From Rhodeus uyekii (taxonomy: Eukaryota > Chordata > Actinopteri > Cypriniformes > Acheilognathidae): a stretch of DNA of 64,000 nucleotides. This document shows positions 12,830 through 25,690 of this stretch, piece by piece (positions within the stretch are counted from its first letter, which is position 1; every line of letters begins with the position of its first letter). A program made the position numbers and the translations under genes. The DNA lies in assembly GCA_037043235.1 (NCBI GenBank), contig JAWRVZ010000013.1, forward strand, positions 6,618,001 through 6,682,000. Reading direction: 5' to 3'. The notes beneath the pieces are model-generated. The model was given only the letters and a program-made list of their open reading frames with translations. It was not told the origin of the DNA and searched no databases.

Positions 12830-13366
12830 CCTTAGCGTGTGCTGTGTTTGAACAGACGCTCCTTCCCATCGTGTTATCGACGACTCAGAGGGGGTTGCTT
12901 CCAGATTTCCACCAAATGACAACGCTACATTCGGCGACTCTAAGCGCAAACGTAAAGGTCAAAATGACTCTGACGTTTTCACTGAAAGGCGCTGTCGCGC
13001 GCTGGGTGGTGCTGAAACCCAGAGCAGCTTCACGCGTGATTGGCAAACCTGACAGTGATTGACGTGTGTCCATGGCAACCAGGCAGCCAATCTGACAACT
13101 CCAGTAGAATAGCGGCAGCAGGGGCTAAATGTTCTTTTATTTTGCTCCTCAGAAAACACCTTGCTTCCAGTTTTTTATGCTCACACTCAATCAAAGAAGA
13201 GATTTTGCCGTCCAGGCTACTTGAGCCTGCCGCACGGCATCGCTCCTCGGCTCGTTTTGTGGCACGGCTGTTAACTTTTGCCGTTTTCTGACAGACAGGC
13301 TGAATAAAAAGACGAGGAGCAACACTAGAAAGGAGGGCCAAAGAAGCGAGACAGATTACAGTCTCC
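12830..13366 (+). promoter_or_regulatory. six6 promoter and 5' UTR region
   Basis: The 500 bp before the six6 start codon become richer in CpG than the DNA further upstream. A dense motif group lies at 13038-13091: a reverse CCAAT box (GATTGG, 13038-13043), a Meis-type TGACAG (13050-13055), a Pbx/Meis-type TGATTGAC (13056-13063), an RFX X-box-like CCATGGCAAC (about 13070-13079) and a forward CCAAT (13087-13091). No convincing TATA box is placed at a usual distance. The transcription start cannot be located from sequence alone. Factor names are inferred from motif resemblance. Confidence 0.6.
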
Positions 13367-14722
13367 ATGTTCCAGCTGCCCATCTTGAATTTCAGCCCCC
13401 AGCAGGTCGCGGGGGTCTGCGAGACGCTCGAGGAGAGCGGCGACGTGGAGAGGCTCGGCCGCTTCCTCTGGTCACTCCCGGTGGCGCCGTCCGCCTGCGA
13501 GGTCCTCGGGAAGAACGAGTCTGTCCTGCGCGCGCGCGCGGTCGTGGCCTTTCACGCGGGCAACTTCCGCGAGCTCTACCACATACTGGAGAACCACAAA
13601 TTTACCAAGGACTCACACGCGAAGCTGCAGGCGCTCTGGCTCGAGGCGCATTACCAGGAGGCTGAGAAACTCCGTGGGCGTCCGTTAGGACCCGTGGACA
13701 AGTATCGCGTCCGAAAGAAGTTTCCGCTGCCTCGGACGATATGGGACGGTGAGCAAAAAACACACTGCTTTAAGGAGAGGACGCGGCATCTGTTGAGAGA
13801 GTGGTATCTGCAGGACCCTTACCCGAACCCGAGCAAAAAGAGAGAGCTGGCGCAGGCGACTGGACTCACACCCACACAAGTGGGGAACTGGTTTAAGAAC
13901 CGGAGGCAGAGAGACCGGGCGGCAGCGGCCAAGAACAGGTATGAAGATCTCCCCTGAACTGCGTAAAGACGCGAATCCATGACTTTTATTATTACTTCAC
14001 TTTCACTCTTTTTTTATTACTAGTAAACAAGCATTCAGTTTCGTAGTTTAAGTTAATGTTGTTGGGAAAGCATTACAAAAATGGGCTAATTATTTTACAT
14101 TACATCTCTAGAATGGATTATGACAATAGAAATACTACATAATAAATAAAAATATGTTTTTAAGGGTTGGGTGCCGTCTTCACTTTATCGTACCGTTAAA
14201 TTGACCGTTTTAAATTCTGTAATTCAGTGCTTTGTGTTTATGTTGCATGTATTTCCATCAAATTTACTCAATTTTGCACTATAAGAAAATGTTGTATTTG
14301 TATCTTTGTTATATTTAACACATATGGCGTTGAAGCTTAATCACATAAGAATATTTACTTTAAGTTTCAATAGTAATGTCAATATTTGCAAATGAACTTC
14401 CTCTTAACATTTTCGATGGCTTTAAGAACAAATGATTTCTGTAGTTTCCCACACTCTAAAAATTCAATCTTAATCCAAGACCAATTAACTTTATGCATCA
14501 GAGATCTGAATGTCTCTGTTTCCTCGTTGACACTTTGTATGGTTTGACCCCTGAAGGCTACAGCAGCAGGTTCTGTCCGGTGGCTCAGTCCGATCGCTGG
14601 GGGACGATGACACCACAGTAGACCGCCTGGGTCCCTCCTCAAGCCCAGAAGTCAGTCTCTCGAGCAAGGCCGCCACCTCCGCCATCTCCATCACCTCCAG
14701 CGACAGTGAATGTGACATCTAA
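13367..14722 (+). CDS. six6: Homeobox transcription factor Six6 (Optx2), complete, two exons
   Basis: Exons are 13367-13938 and 14557-14722. The 618-bp intron splits an Arg codon (AG|G) and has a GTATGA donor and a CTGAAG acceptor. The product is 245 aa, close to the 246 aa I recall for human SIX6. The SIX domain spans about residues 9-120 and the homeodomain about 127-187, with WFKNRR at 175-180. The N-terminus MFQLPILNFSPQQVAG and the C-terminal tail ending in ISITSSDSECDI are diagnostic of Six6 and exclude Six3, which has a longer N-terminus. Residue 141, N or H in the human glaucoma-associated polymorphism, is His by ungapped numbering. Family knowledge: Six6 is a nuclear repressor working with Groucho/TLE and Dach in retina, optic stalk, hypothalamus and pituitary. 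Exon 1 is strikingly GC-rich against AT-rich flanks. The ATG at 13367 is chosen because the family begins MFQLP. Which of the two teleost six6 copies this is was not resolved. Confidence 0.97.
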
Positions 14723-14944
14723 CGTGACAGGCTTCAAAAGAGCAAACAGAAGAACTGTAAGAGACAATCTAACAACCACAAAAATATAGTGCCTGCAACC
14801 GGCCCAAAGAGAGGCTAAGATGAAGGATTGAAAAATAGCGTCACACAATTTCATTTTTCCATTCGTTGATGTGATCAACAAAATGCTCAGTGCTTTTCAA
14901 GAAGACAGGTAATGGGAAAAGACGTTTTTGAAAGACAAAAAAAA

Positions 14945-14950
14945 AATAAA
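14945..14950 (+). terminator. Possible six6 poly(A) signal AATAAA
   Basis: An AATAAA hexamer lies about 220 bases after the six6 stop codon, in an A-rich stretch. Further AATAAA copies occur downstream (for example near 15206), so the real 3' end may be later. Confidence 0.35.
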
Positions 14951-15339
14951 GAAAACACAAAAAAACACAAAAAACTTCAATATTTGAGGGCCGAACCTTT
15001 TATTTTTTTGTGAGCGTGCTTTATCATGAAAAGACTGAATAATGTTTTAATGTTCACTTGTTTTTTAATATATAAATGATGTTTATTTCCTTATTTATAA
15101 TATCATCGGCCCCTAGGCCTTTTATTTGTGTATCTTTTTTATCATTTTTGTTGTGCGTAATGCTGAGCGTCGTGAATTTGAAAAAAAAAGATAACCATGA
15201 TTTAAAAAAAATAAAATCACTGTTGAACTAAATAACAATCGCAAACTGACAGCTGTATTTTCTTTACGACACTTATCCCAGTGCGTCCAGTGACACAATC
15301 CGAACATATAATATGTGTTATATCATGTATATATATTTT

Positions 15340-15620
15340 AAGTGCTCCAGGTGACAATCCGAAAGGAAACATATGCAGTTCAAAATGTGGATGTCACATG
15401 CCGCAGAACAGATTTCGAACAGACGGGGATCAAATATGTTGCGTGTTTTAATGCCTCTGCGCGAGCTCAATCTCTCTTACACTCGAGCGGTAATTGGCTA
15501 AAACGCTTCTCGTGGTGTAATGCGCTCTGACAGCACAGGGTCAGCGAGAGGCCGAGACGCTCTCCCGGATGTCAACACAACCCAAGCTGTGATCTGCTGT
15601 TTAAATACAACCTGCTCTTG
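15340..15620. promoter_or_regulatory. Candidate enhancer downstream of six6
   Basis: High-complexity block with relatively many CpGs, GGTAATTGGCT (about 15490-15500), GCAGAACAG and TCTGACAGC Meis-like (near 15525). It lies 0.6-0.9 kb after the six6 stop codon. No coding similarity. Confidence 0.35.
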
Positions 15621-16139
15621 TGACACAAGCACATCTTTTATCAAAGTGTGCCACTTCTGCGAATGGCTGAAAACACACTTGCTTTATTTTTCCTCTTATG
15701 ATGAATGCTCTTTCTATTCGGAGATTGTCTCCATTCATTTTGCAAGATTGTTTTATACACGTCGCTGTAATAAGTTGGTGAATTTTCTTTAAATATATAG
15801 GTTTATTCGCCTTTGTTCTGATTTACATGAATCGACTGTTAAGCTAGACTCACTACATGCTTCATTTAGTTTTTTACGTGATACTTCATTGACTTGTTTT
15901 TTATTGTTAAAAAACATAGTTTACGAGATTATTTTCTAAACCTTTTTTATTTTCAAACAGAATGGTTTATCTTTGTCAATTGCCAGACGATAGACAAAAG
16001 GAAAAGGATGGGACGCCTTCGTTTTTTTATATCCTTCCAAATGTTTCATATTTAGATGAAAAATAAATGTTTATGAATATTTAATGATATTTTAAAAGCA
16101 CGGCCACGCTGTTCTTGGTGCTCAAATGTACTGAAGATG

Positions 16140-16660
16140 TTTGTGTCGTAAATGAGTGAAGGAGCAGGCGCAAAAACACAGCGCGCCTCTGTTTCCCCAC
16201 TGTCTGAAGGGGTTCAGGCGCGCACCTGGGTTTAACCCGCGCCATTCATTAACGCTCCCGATAAAAAGCACAAGCTGTATTTTTCAATCGTCTTTCAGTC
16301 GGAACAACGGCGGGGCCAAACCAAGTGTTCCTTCCGAGAAAAAGGAGAAAATAGGAGCCAAAGCAAGGGAGGGGAAAGGAGCACGGCTTTATTTAAACAC
16401 TGGATATAGAATGGTGGAAAATTTCCGTTTCTTTTCAGCTCTTGGGAGTGCAGGGTGGGACGATGAAAAAGTCTTTTTAGCAGTCAATAAGGTTGTCAAA
16501 TTGGTCAACGGTAATCAGCGCTAATGACGAGTTGGAGAGGGCCGAGTTAACAAAGAAGCACCCCGCTTTCCCCTCCCCAAAACCACAGCATGAAAACTCT
16601 CTGCCGGGGTTGCCAGAGGTACAGAAATCCAAACTTTCTTTCATTTGTGTGAGTGAGTGT
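16140..16660. promoter_or_regulatory. Candidate enhancer block between six6 and six1
   Basis: This 500-bp block is the most complex non-coding sequence in this interval. It contains CGCGCACCTGGGTTTAACCC (near 16220), TTCATTAACG, and a homeodomain cluster GGTAATCAGCGCTAATGACG (about 16510-16529) flanked by TTGTCAAATTGGTCAACG. Open frames on both strands lack recognisable protein similarity, as expected for constrained non-coding DNA. Confidence 0.4.
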
Positions 16661-17534
16661 GGGACGTTTAGTTGAGGCGTTAATATAGTAATCATAATAA
16701 TAATAATATACTACCCAATAAACCTTTTTTTTCACTTTCAATTGATCAATAACATAGGAGTCATTCTGCAAGCAGAAAGAAAATGGTCAAACAAGTCTCA
16801 AAAATATACATTTTTATATACAATATACAACCCAAGAAGCAATTTCATATACTGTACATTCATACACACATCATTTAAGTGTGGGTGTCTAGTTAAAATG
16901 TACAAGTCTTGTAAGTCTTTTAATGAACAGCGATTTTTCAATAATTGGAAATTGTTTGTGTGAACTAGACCTACACGTGTTTGTTTCTGTATATTAACTG
17001 CAAAATCATACAGTGATTTTGCATGTTAACGCATTTTGTGCTTCAATCAAATAGCAAATATCCGATTCATTTGTCCAAAAACAGCTACAAACAAGCCTTT
17101 CCTTGGAGCACTTAACTGGCTAAATATCCTAATTGCTTTTAAAGAAAAATGTGCTAAGAACTCAGACTATACTTTGATATGACAATACTTCGGATTAGAG
17201 TAATCGCTTCTTGTATTGTTCTCATTTGTAAGATCAATAACATAAAAGCGTCTACTAAATTAATAAATATAAAGCAAACACAATCTTTAACCGTTAGTGT
17301 TGGAAATGTATAGGGTTCATATTTGTGCATTCGTCTTTGAAGCTATACATGCTTATTTTGTAGAATTTGTTTTTGGCTGCGACCTCTGCTGGCCAAATAT
17401 GGCATAGCATGACTCCCAGCTCAGCGCCCTGTTTAACCGGACGGATCCACTGCCTGCATCATCGCACTGAAACAAAGGCCACAGAACAACCATAAACGCC
17501 ACTGTATAACTGGAAAATATATAGATCATAATTG

Positions 17535-17720
17535 TTTATTTGTTTAGCAGGCGCTTTCATCCAAAATGACTTACGAAGGAGTCACGAGAAGTGCTTCAAT
17601 ACGTTTCTAGATGTTTATGCATTAGAGGCTTAAGTCGTTTCATGAGCAAGTGTGTTAGTTGTTCACCGAAGAGCTAAGACATTACGACATTTAAAAAGAT
17701 TACTCTCCCATTTGAGGTAG
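17535..17720 (-). mobile_element. SINE 3'-tail-related repeat
   Basis: TTTGTTTAGCAGGCGCTTTC followed by ATCCAAAATGACTTACGAAGG is the reverse complement of the fish SINE tail that includes GGATAAAAGCGTCTGCTAAA. The remainder is poorly defined. Confidence 0.5.
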
Positions 17721-17808
17721 CACAGAACACACAGATAGACTACATAAAATAATGGTCGAAACGTACATGGACATCTACAGAGTCAGTAATCTTCTATGTC
17801 ACTGAAAT

Positions 17809-17930
<122 letters not shown>

Positions 17931-18789
17931 AAACTGTTTTGCCTCTGTCAATACCGTTAATCGCACTCAATGGGCGTCATTCAGCACCGTGGACAGCTAC
18001 AGGACAATAACACACGCATTTATTTATACCACATTAAATCTACACTAACATAAGCAAACGTAAAAGAAAAGTAGGCTATGATCCAAAAGCATCCAAACAT
18101 GTAGGCTATGAATTTCTTTCTTCTGCGAAACAAAATCTGTTTTAAATAAAAATCTGCTTTTTGTTTTACTCTTACAATGAAAGTCAGTGGGATCCAAATA
18201 ACAATGGACTTGAATTCTCTATTTAATGTTATTGTAATCACATGCACTGATGCAAATATTTAATCCACATCAGATATTATATTAGCAATCAGCAAATATT
18301 TAGTCCACTTGAAATGTAATTATTGAAACTCTGGATAGGTCTAAACTCAGATGTTATAAAATAACAATGATGGCATTGATGAACAAATCGTCATAATGGA
18401 TAAACCAAAGATTCATAAAGCACAAAAGGTTTTTCACGATTAAGTTTTGTTTCCCTACGTCACACAAAGAACATTCCTGAACATTTCATAATAATAATTT
18501 ATTCATTTGGGGTTCTTACTGGCACTGCAGCAGACACGTGTTGTGATGTCTGATGTAATGTCTATTTCTAGTCTGATCTTCACAGACAAATCAATAACGA
18601 GAGTGTGTTGTCGTCTATCTTGGCAAGATACAAAAAAGCTTTTCTACTGTAGACTCTTAATAACTTCACTCAAGAACCGGAAATTTTAAGTCTCCTTAAA
18701 GAAAACGAATGCGAATTGAAATGCAGGCGCAATTGTGAATCGATCAATGTTTAGAGATAAGTAGCTTACATATTGTTTTGACACTTGGG

Positions 18790-18995
18790 AGTCAGAAAAA
18801 TGAAGCCGACAATTCATGTCGCATAAAAGCTGTCAGAAGCATGAGGGTTATTGAAAAGCGATCGTCAGCAGTAATTGTGCTCGATCTCGGATCCTGACAG
18901 CTTCTCAATACACTAGAGCTTCTTGACTGCGAACATTTTACGGTGCACGTGGCCGTAGCCCAACATGACCATCTGTATCCTCTCAATGCCTTTCA
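18790..18995. promoter_or_regulatory. Candidate enhancer block between six6 and six1
   Basis: High-complexity sequence with CAGCAGTAATTGTGCTCG (about 18867-18884), CGGATCCTGACAGCTTC (near 18887) and GGTGCACGTGGCC (near 18942). It pairs a homeodomain core with a Meis-like TGACAG and an E-box. No protein similarity. Confidence 0.3.
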
Positions 18996-19449
18996 CTATA
19001 GGCTACCTAACAGTATTTTACTTCAGCAAGAATCCATCTGAATCGACCTAAAGAAAAAGGCATAATTATTCGCAACTTACCTGAAAACCGTCGAAACCTG
19101 CAGGACAACCACCAAATCACACTGAACTTTATACCAGCAGGCAACGATGATCTTTAAACACAATGTTTTATAATGCAATACCTCCTATCAGACACTAGGG
19201 GGAGACAAATACCAAATACTTGTCACATAGATAATGTGTTTACAACATCCTACAACTTTTTGTTTATCTAAGGCTGTTTTTTTATTCCTTGTTTCTTATT
19301 TGTCTTGTTTTCCTGTTATGATTATTCCTATAATTTCTCCGGTAGTCTCTTAATTTCAGGATTTAAAAGCTATAGATCAACTTACATATCTTACTTAATA
19401 ATCTTTTTATTCTTTTAATCATTTTTAATGTTTTACTTTTATCATTCTT

Positions 19450-19526
19450 CTTTATGTAAAGCACTTTGAATTACCATTGTGTATGAAATGTGCTATACAA
19501 ATAAACTTGCCTTGCCTTGCCTTACA
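19450..19526 (+). mobile_element. LINE/SINE 3' tail
   Basis: TGTAAAGCACTTTGAATTACC, then GAAATGTGCTATACAAATAAA and repeated CTTGC units, is the conserved 3' tail of L2-type retroelements in fish. Only the tail is present. Confidence 0.65.
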
Positions 19527-20435
19527 TTCATCTTCCAACAGATTCGCTGTTTTCACCCATTTGCTGTGATTTAGAAACTCCAGTCTTCCTGATTCGAGCT
19601 TTAGGTGATGCTTAACATGACCACCAGAGGGCAGAAGAGACTTTGTGGTAAGTAACCCTGCAGCCACAGTAATTATGGTTCTCACCAGCTCCTGCTAAGA
19701 CTAATGAGATAATGAGTCAAGACAACAGAGGCAATGTGTTCACAAAACAAAGTGTGCAGACAGAGAAAAAAAAGACATGCTCATAAATTCCCTCCTGTTT
19801 TATCAGGAAAAGCCTCTTCATTGAAATGTTGTATGCAAAGCTGATGGTGCTTAATGTAATGCACTATTAGACAATGAATATGTCAGTTATATAGCTAGCT
19901 AAATAATTAATCACAGAAGAGTTGACAGCAGAGTAAAAACAACGATAGTTATGAGTTGACTGAAAACACAGATAGTAAGAAAAGATGTAAAAGATGAGAA
20001 GAGAAGCCGTTTTGTAATGGCTGCTGGGAAGCTGTTTTGTGTAGTCTGTCCAGTTCTCCCGCTGATATCAGAATTCCATAATCAATGTGGATCCAGGGAG
20101 ACAAAATTGCCACTGGAATGTCAGCCAGCAGAAGCACGCCAGAGAAACCTGGATTAGACTACAAGATGAGGGTGTGTGTGTGTCGAAGGTTTTGGACTAA
20201 ATCACACTGATCTCATTGTGATAATTATACCCCAAAAGGAGAATGCTCCAAGTCCCAATGAAAAACAGGAAACTATCATATTTCTGTTTTCATTTCCTGA
20301 GTTTTTCTTTTCTTTAATGGAGCCATCTAGAGTTTTATCCTGTTCTCTCTCTCGCTCTCTCCCTCTCTGGGGAGTGAAACTTTGGCTTAATGCTTCCAAG
20401 CCTGAAAGAGATGCCAAAATTAATTATATGTTTTC

Positions 20436-20806
<371 letters not shown>

Positions 20807-21628
20807 TTTATTGTTTCAAACCTAAATCAGCTAAATTGTTATTTTCTGTTCAAGAGACACATCTGTGCAAATTTAGCCGTCCCTCTTGCTAGATATTATC
20901 TTGCTAGTGTTATCTTATCTCTGAGATGTGTGTGTCCAGTAAAGTACTGAAAGTGAGAGATGACTGCTTCAGTTTCAGTGACCTTCAGAAAAGTGGATTT
21001 CAAAACTGATGTATCACCCATATCCCTTTCCCGCAAACATATGTTAGTCTTTGTCGGGGGTCTGGCTGGTTGAAGTGTTGTCAGGTCAATGCATCACTGG
21101 TAACAGAATCCCTCTCTTCTGGCTCTCTTGTGACTCACTTTAAACTCTCCTTCAGTGCCACCCCTCCCCCACAACCCATTTATGGGTCAGTTTCCTTCAG
21201 AGTTCTGGATGAGTGACTACCTGCGCAGGTGAAGCTACCCGACAGACAGATAGTGTGCAAGTCTGAGATTGAGTGTCACACACAGGTTTGCCATTTCACA
21301 GCATTCTGTGCCAGAGGAAACAACACTTTTGACAATGAACGGATCAATACACTCTAGATACACCAAGATCAATTTATTTGCTTCATGTTTTGCAGTTGCA
21401 GAAATTATTTAAACATATCATCAGTGGACAAAAAAAATCATTAGTTATATCTAGACTAGAGACGAGTGAAATAATAGTATTTTAAGCTTTAATGTACTGA
21501 TCTTCAACCAATCAATTGTGAGAATGTTTTTTGCTTCTGCTCTCCCTTTAATGTGATAAAGAAACTTCAGTGTATAGACTGAAACAACATGTTTAACTAT
21601 GACACTGCAGTTGGGGTTTTGATTATAG

Positions 21629-21880
21629 CATTCTTAAAAGTAAAGTTTTTAATGGCATCTGGTTCCATAAAGAAAGAACCTTAAACATTCATGGAAAATT
21701 TCCATTGCACGATAGTTTCATTGTGGTAGAAAAGGGTTCTTTAGATTATTCAACTGTTCTTCACACGAAACAAAAAAGATCTGTTCACCGAAAGGTTGTT
21801 TGGGGAATAAATTATTTTTATTTCATGGCATCACTGCATATAAAACCCCTCTATTGTAACCTTTATTGTTTTTAAGAGTG
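21629..21880. mobile_element. MITE with CACTCTTAAAAATAAAG-type ends
   Basis: Left end CATTCTTAAAAGTAAAG (21629-21645) and right end CTTTATTGTTTTTAAGAGTG (21861-21880) are inverted. The interior includes AAAGGGTTCTTTAGATTATTC and CATGGCATCACTGCATA, as in a palindromic cyprinid element. It is 252 bp and non-coding. Confidence 0.65.
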
Positions 21881-22279
21881 TGTTTTTAAACCTTAACTCT
21901 GCTACCAAAAAGCGGTCAACCAACTGGTTGAGAAAACAAACATCGCCAACTCAAAAATTAAATCCAAATTTTTACTATTTGGATATCTAAGTTTCTTGGT
22001 TTGTAGAAACTACCAATAAGAGGAAAGCAGATGTAAGGAATGTTTATATGTGAGAAATATAATTAGACTGTTGATTAAAACCACAGCTGACATTCAGGCA
22101 GCATTGGTCATCCTTGGGAGAATTATGGGTTCCAAAATTTAGGTCAGACATAATATGATATTTACTCTCAGTTTTAAAGATATTTTGAAAAACAAAATCC
22201 CCTTTGTTCATGTTTTGGTAGAAGTGACAGGGTATAACCTAATAAATATATTCTCAAATAAGAACAGACAAACAAATAG

Positions 22280-22450
22280 ACAGACTTTACTGAACTTCAG
22301 TTTTGCAGCAGGCTGCGGCTGGAGGCTGGAAGGGTGTCCCCCTTCATTTTTGCAATCAAGCCCCCTCTACACCCGGAGAATGTTTCTAATTAGGGCCCGG
22401 AAACCCTCTCTGCTCTCTGTTCAGAACCATTTACACTGACACGAGACTGT
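22280..22450. promoter_or_regulatory. Candidate six1 downstream/six6-side enhancer
   Basis: High-complexity GC-balanced block with a palindromic homeodomain dimer site CTAATTAG (22386-22393) followed by GGCCCGG and preceded by TTTGCAATCAAGCCCCC. It is 1.1 kb past the six1 stop codon. No coding similarity. Confidence 0.35.
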
Positions 22451-22869
22451 CGAGGGAAGAGAGACAGAAAGAGATGGCGAATTCATCAGAACATTCCAGA
22501 AACTTTAGCTTTCGGTGCTGGAAATGTCATGTTTTATCTCTCTATCTTTAAAATGTCAAGCATATGTGCGACAAATTAGATTTTTAATCTTCAGTTTTTC
22601 CCCCATTTGTTTAAAATTGTTTGGCAGTGTCCGAAGTTTTTACACACAAAAAGAAGGAAAGTTTAGAATTGCTTTAAATGGGGTTGACAGTGTTTTGTAG
22701 TGGTTTTGGGTGTAGGGTTTTTTAGAGCGGCGCTTGCGGATCGTGTCAATTTTCAGTGGCATAGAAATATCAGAGATATTAGCAATACTCCACCTCTCTG
22801 CGCTCAGTTTTGTTAAGTCGGTCATTGTAATGAGCTAATAAATGTTTATCAGACTTAACGTTAAGGCTT

Positions 22870-23060
22870 AAGTGACTCAATGTGTGTATTTTTTTGTAAC
22901 TGAATGACGGTCAAAAAGTCAAAGTCGACCCTGGCGCCTTGGCGTCTCTCTGCCCCTCCGCATAAAGGCCAATTTTTCTTGTTGACGTTTCAGGCGTTCT
23001 CATTTTTCACGCGCCCATGCCCTCTTCCGGCTTGGACGCGTCACGTGGATTGCCATATTT
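22870..23060. promoter_or_regulatory. CpG-containing candidate block near the six1 3' end
   Basis: CCCTGGCGCCTTGGCG, CCGCATAAAGGCC and GACGCGTCACGTGGATTG lie close together in AT-rich DNA, about 0.5-0.7 kb past six1. It may be an enhancer or part of a long six1 3' UTR. Confidence 0.25.
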
Positions 23061-23586
23061 TTATTATTTTGAGGCTTTGAGCTTATTTATTGTCCTTTTC
23101 TGATATTTTTTTATTAAAACGCTCAAAGACAAATGCTCAAATTGTTGATGATGAGCTGAAAAGGCTGATTTAAAAAATCAAAACAACCCTGATGTTGGAG
23201 AGCCACTGTTTTTAAAACAGCAAAATGTATTTATACTGAATAAAAACAAAGAACGAAATCCAGTTTTCACATCCAAAGTTTATAGTTGAAGATGTTTGAA
23301 TCCAATGCTTTTCTCATTAAAATCCCTGCTTTTCGCACTGTCCGATACAGAACATTTTCTATAAATTAACTTTGATTAAAACGTCATAAATTATTAAAAG
23401 TTTTTGCATTCAAGAATGCTGTGAATATTCTTAAATATTGCCCTCGCTGGTTTAAAACTCTCCCTTTTCTAGTCATTTGCAAGTTTACATTAATAAACGT
23501 CCTCTGCGTCATAAGAATATGCGGTAATGCCGTAAATATTGGTTATGTTTATAAGTCTTGTTGCTTAAAATGTAAACGAGAAGATC

Positions 23587-25225
23587 CTAAGATCCTAAGT
23601 CCACAAGGCTGGATGTTAGAGATCCCAAAAGTGAATCCTGGATCTGATGCGGATGTCCTTGCATGCTGTGCACCGGGTGCTGCGCACCGAGGCCGGGCAT
23701 TGGGTATGCGGGAGCCACGGGATTGTTCATGTGCCCCTGCAGGAGGAGCACGGGGTTGTGCTCGGGACTCTGCGGCGGAGAGAACTCATCCTCCGAGCTG
23801 GACATGAGGGACTTGACTCCGTCGAGCGGAGACCGCTGGCTCTGCTTGCCGCCAACGCCGTTGTTCTCGCTGTTTTCTCTGTTGGACGAATATTACATTT
23901 TAACATATTATATTTAGGCCTAATTGACATGTCATAGGCCTAGAATTTGGCTACACATTAGCCTATTAGATAGTGTTAAACTTGAACAAAGCGTTATGAT
24001 CTCCAAATAGTTTCATGTTAAAATAATCATTACAAAACTGATGCTTTATGTTTTTAAAACCAGAAAAAAATCTATTGTGATTGTTTACGCACTAATGTAT
24101 TTCGCTTACATGACAACATGACTAAAAAGATAACTGTCATCACAGATTTACGAAAGAAAAGTTTCAGGAATTGGAGACGATTTTAGAGTTTGAGAATTTA
24201 ATTGACCTACAAAACGAAGCCAATCATTATTGATACTGGATCAAACATTCCAAATCTGTGATTAAATTATACGAATATGAGCCTAATTAAATTCTCGGTG
24301 CAACAAGAAAGACAAATCTTTTTCTCTTGTTTCTTTCGTTTTATTTTTTTTTAAACTAACAAAATTATTTCAAAAGTGTTCATATAAAATATTTATACAA
24401 ATTGTTAAATTAGATGTGTGTGCATGTGTTAAATGATTAGGGTTAAATTTGAGTGACTACATTATGTTTTTGATATAGTGATACATTTGTTCAAATTTGT
24501 CATCACTGCGTGTGACTGCAATATTTAATTTTTATAGATTGTTTCTCTTTATTTTTTAAACTGTTATATTCACTTCAGTACTTTGCAAACTGTAGCCTAC
24601 ATTTTATCAATATTCGTTCATGTTTATATATTAATTATTATCGTTTTTTAAAATCAAGATCTCACCTCTCTTTTGCCTCGGCTGCCCGGTCTCTTTGCCT
24701 CCTGTTTTTAAACCAGTTGCTGACCTGTGTGGTGGTCAGTCCCGTTGCCTCCGCCAGCTCCCGCTTCTCCCGCGGAGATGGATAGGGATTGTGCGTGTAC
24801 CATTCACGCAGCACGCCCCGGGACTTCTCCTTAAAACAGTAACTGGTCTCCTCACCGTCCCAGATGGTACGGGGCAAAGGAAATTTCCTGCGCACTCGGT
24901 ATTTGCCCACGGCGCCTAGCGGGCGGCCTCTCAGTTTTTCCGCCTCCACGTAGTGAGCCTTCAGCCACAGCTGCTGCAGCTTCGGGTGGTTATGCGCGGA
25001 GAACTGGTGGCTTTCCAGGATCTTGTAGAGCTCACGGAAATTTCCTCGGTGGAAGGCCACCACGGCCTTCGCTTTCAGCACGGATTCGTTCTTGTGGAGG
25101 TGGTCGCAGGCTGGCAGTGACCAAAGGAAACGTCCGAGCCTCTCCAGGTTCCCACCCTGCTGCAGCACCTCGCAGACGCACGCGACCTGCTCCTGCGTAA
25201 AGCCGAAAGAGGGCAAGATTGACAT
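23587..25225 (-). CDS. six1: Homeobox transcription factor Six1, complete, two exons
   Basis: Reading leftwards, exon 1 is 25225-24666 and exon 2 is 23878-23587. The 787-bp intron (GTGAG...CAACAG) splits an Arg codon (AG|A). The product is 283 aa (human SIX1 is 284). The SIX domain is about 9-119 and the homeodomain 124-183, with WFKNRR at 171-176. There is no gap against human numbering in the first 187 residues. V17, R110, Y129 and E133, positions altered in human branchio-oto-renal syndrome, are all present. The tail retains LMSSSEDEFSPPQSP and ends in LTSSLVDLGS, but the stretch between these is more diverged. Family knowledge: Six1 binds MEF3 (TCAGGTT-type) sites and uses Eya as coactivator in placodes, ear, muscle and kidney. 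The start is the Met of MSILPSFGF; an in-frame ATG 22 codons upstream (25291) is not conserved. It is transcribed in the same direction as six4, which lies upstream. Confidence 0.97.
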
Positions 25226-25595
25226 GGCGCCCCGATGCAACCCACCACGTAATGCCTTCTTAATCCAAGGCTCTGTCGGTATTCCTCTCAAATGAGCCCC
25301 GGGACAAAAAGCCCCGTGCCGTGTTTATCTGTTGATGCAGCTCCAATATTGATAGCCGTCTGTTATCTGGTTGTGTGGCACCACAGTCCCCCTTCTGGGC
25401 TGCACCCGTCAGATTCCGACGCGGTTTGTCCGTATGGATGTATGACAGAGAAACCCAGCACAGCGTCATTCCGTGATTAGCTCGCCCCGGTCTGCTCTGG
25501 AACCGGCAGGCAGAGCAGAACTGCATCCACAGATCCGTTCCGTTTCCTCCCCGGAGGGCGGACGTCAAGGCCTGAAACTGGAGACATTGAACACA

Positions 25596-25651
<56 letters not shown>

Positions 25652-25690
25652 CACTCAATCACTCTCACACACACACACACACACATACTC
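25226..25690 (-). promoter_or_regulatory. six1 promoter/5' UTR region with (CA)(GA)(CA) tract
   Basis: This is the immediate upstream flank of six1, read leftwards. The proximal 350 bp are moderately GC-rich and of high complexity. At 25591-25685 lies a compound microsatellite of (AC)11, about (AG)18 and (AC)10. It starts 366 bp upstream of the start codon, so length variation could change promoter spacing. No TATA box or transcription start could be assigned. Confidence 0.45.

Noticed and set aside
25226..25291. 22-codon N-terminal extension of Six1
   Set aside because: Six1 in vertebrates starts at MS(I/M)LPSFGF; the extension is not conserved and probably belongs to the 5' UTR.
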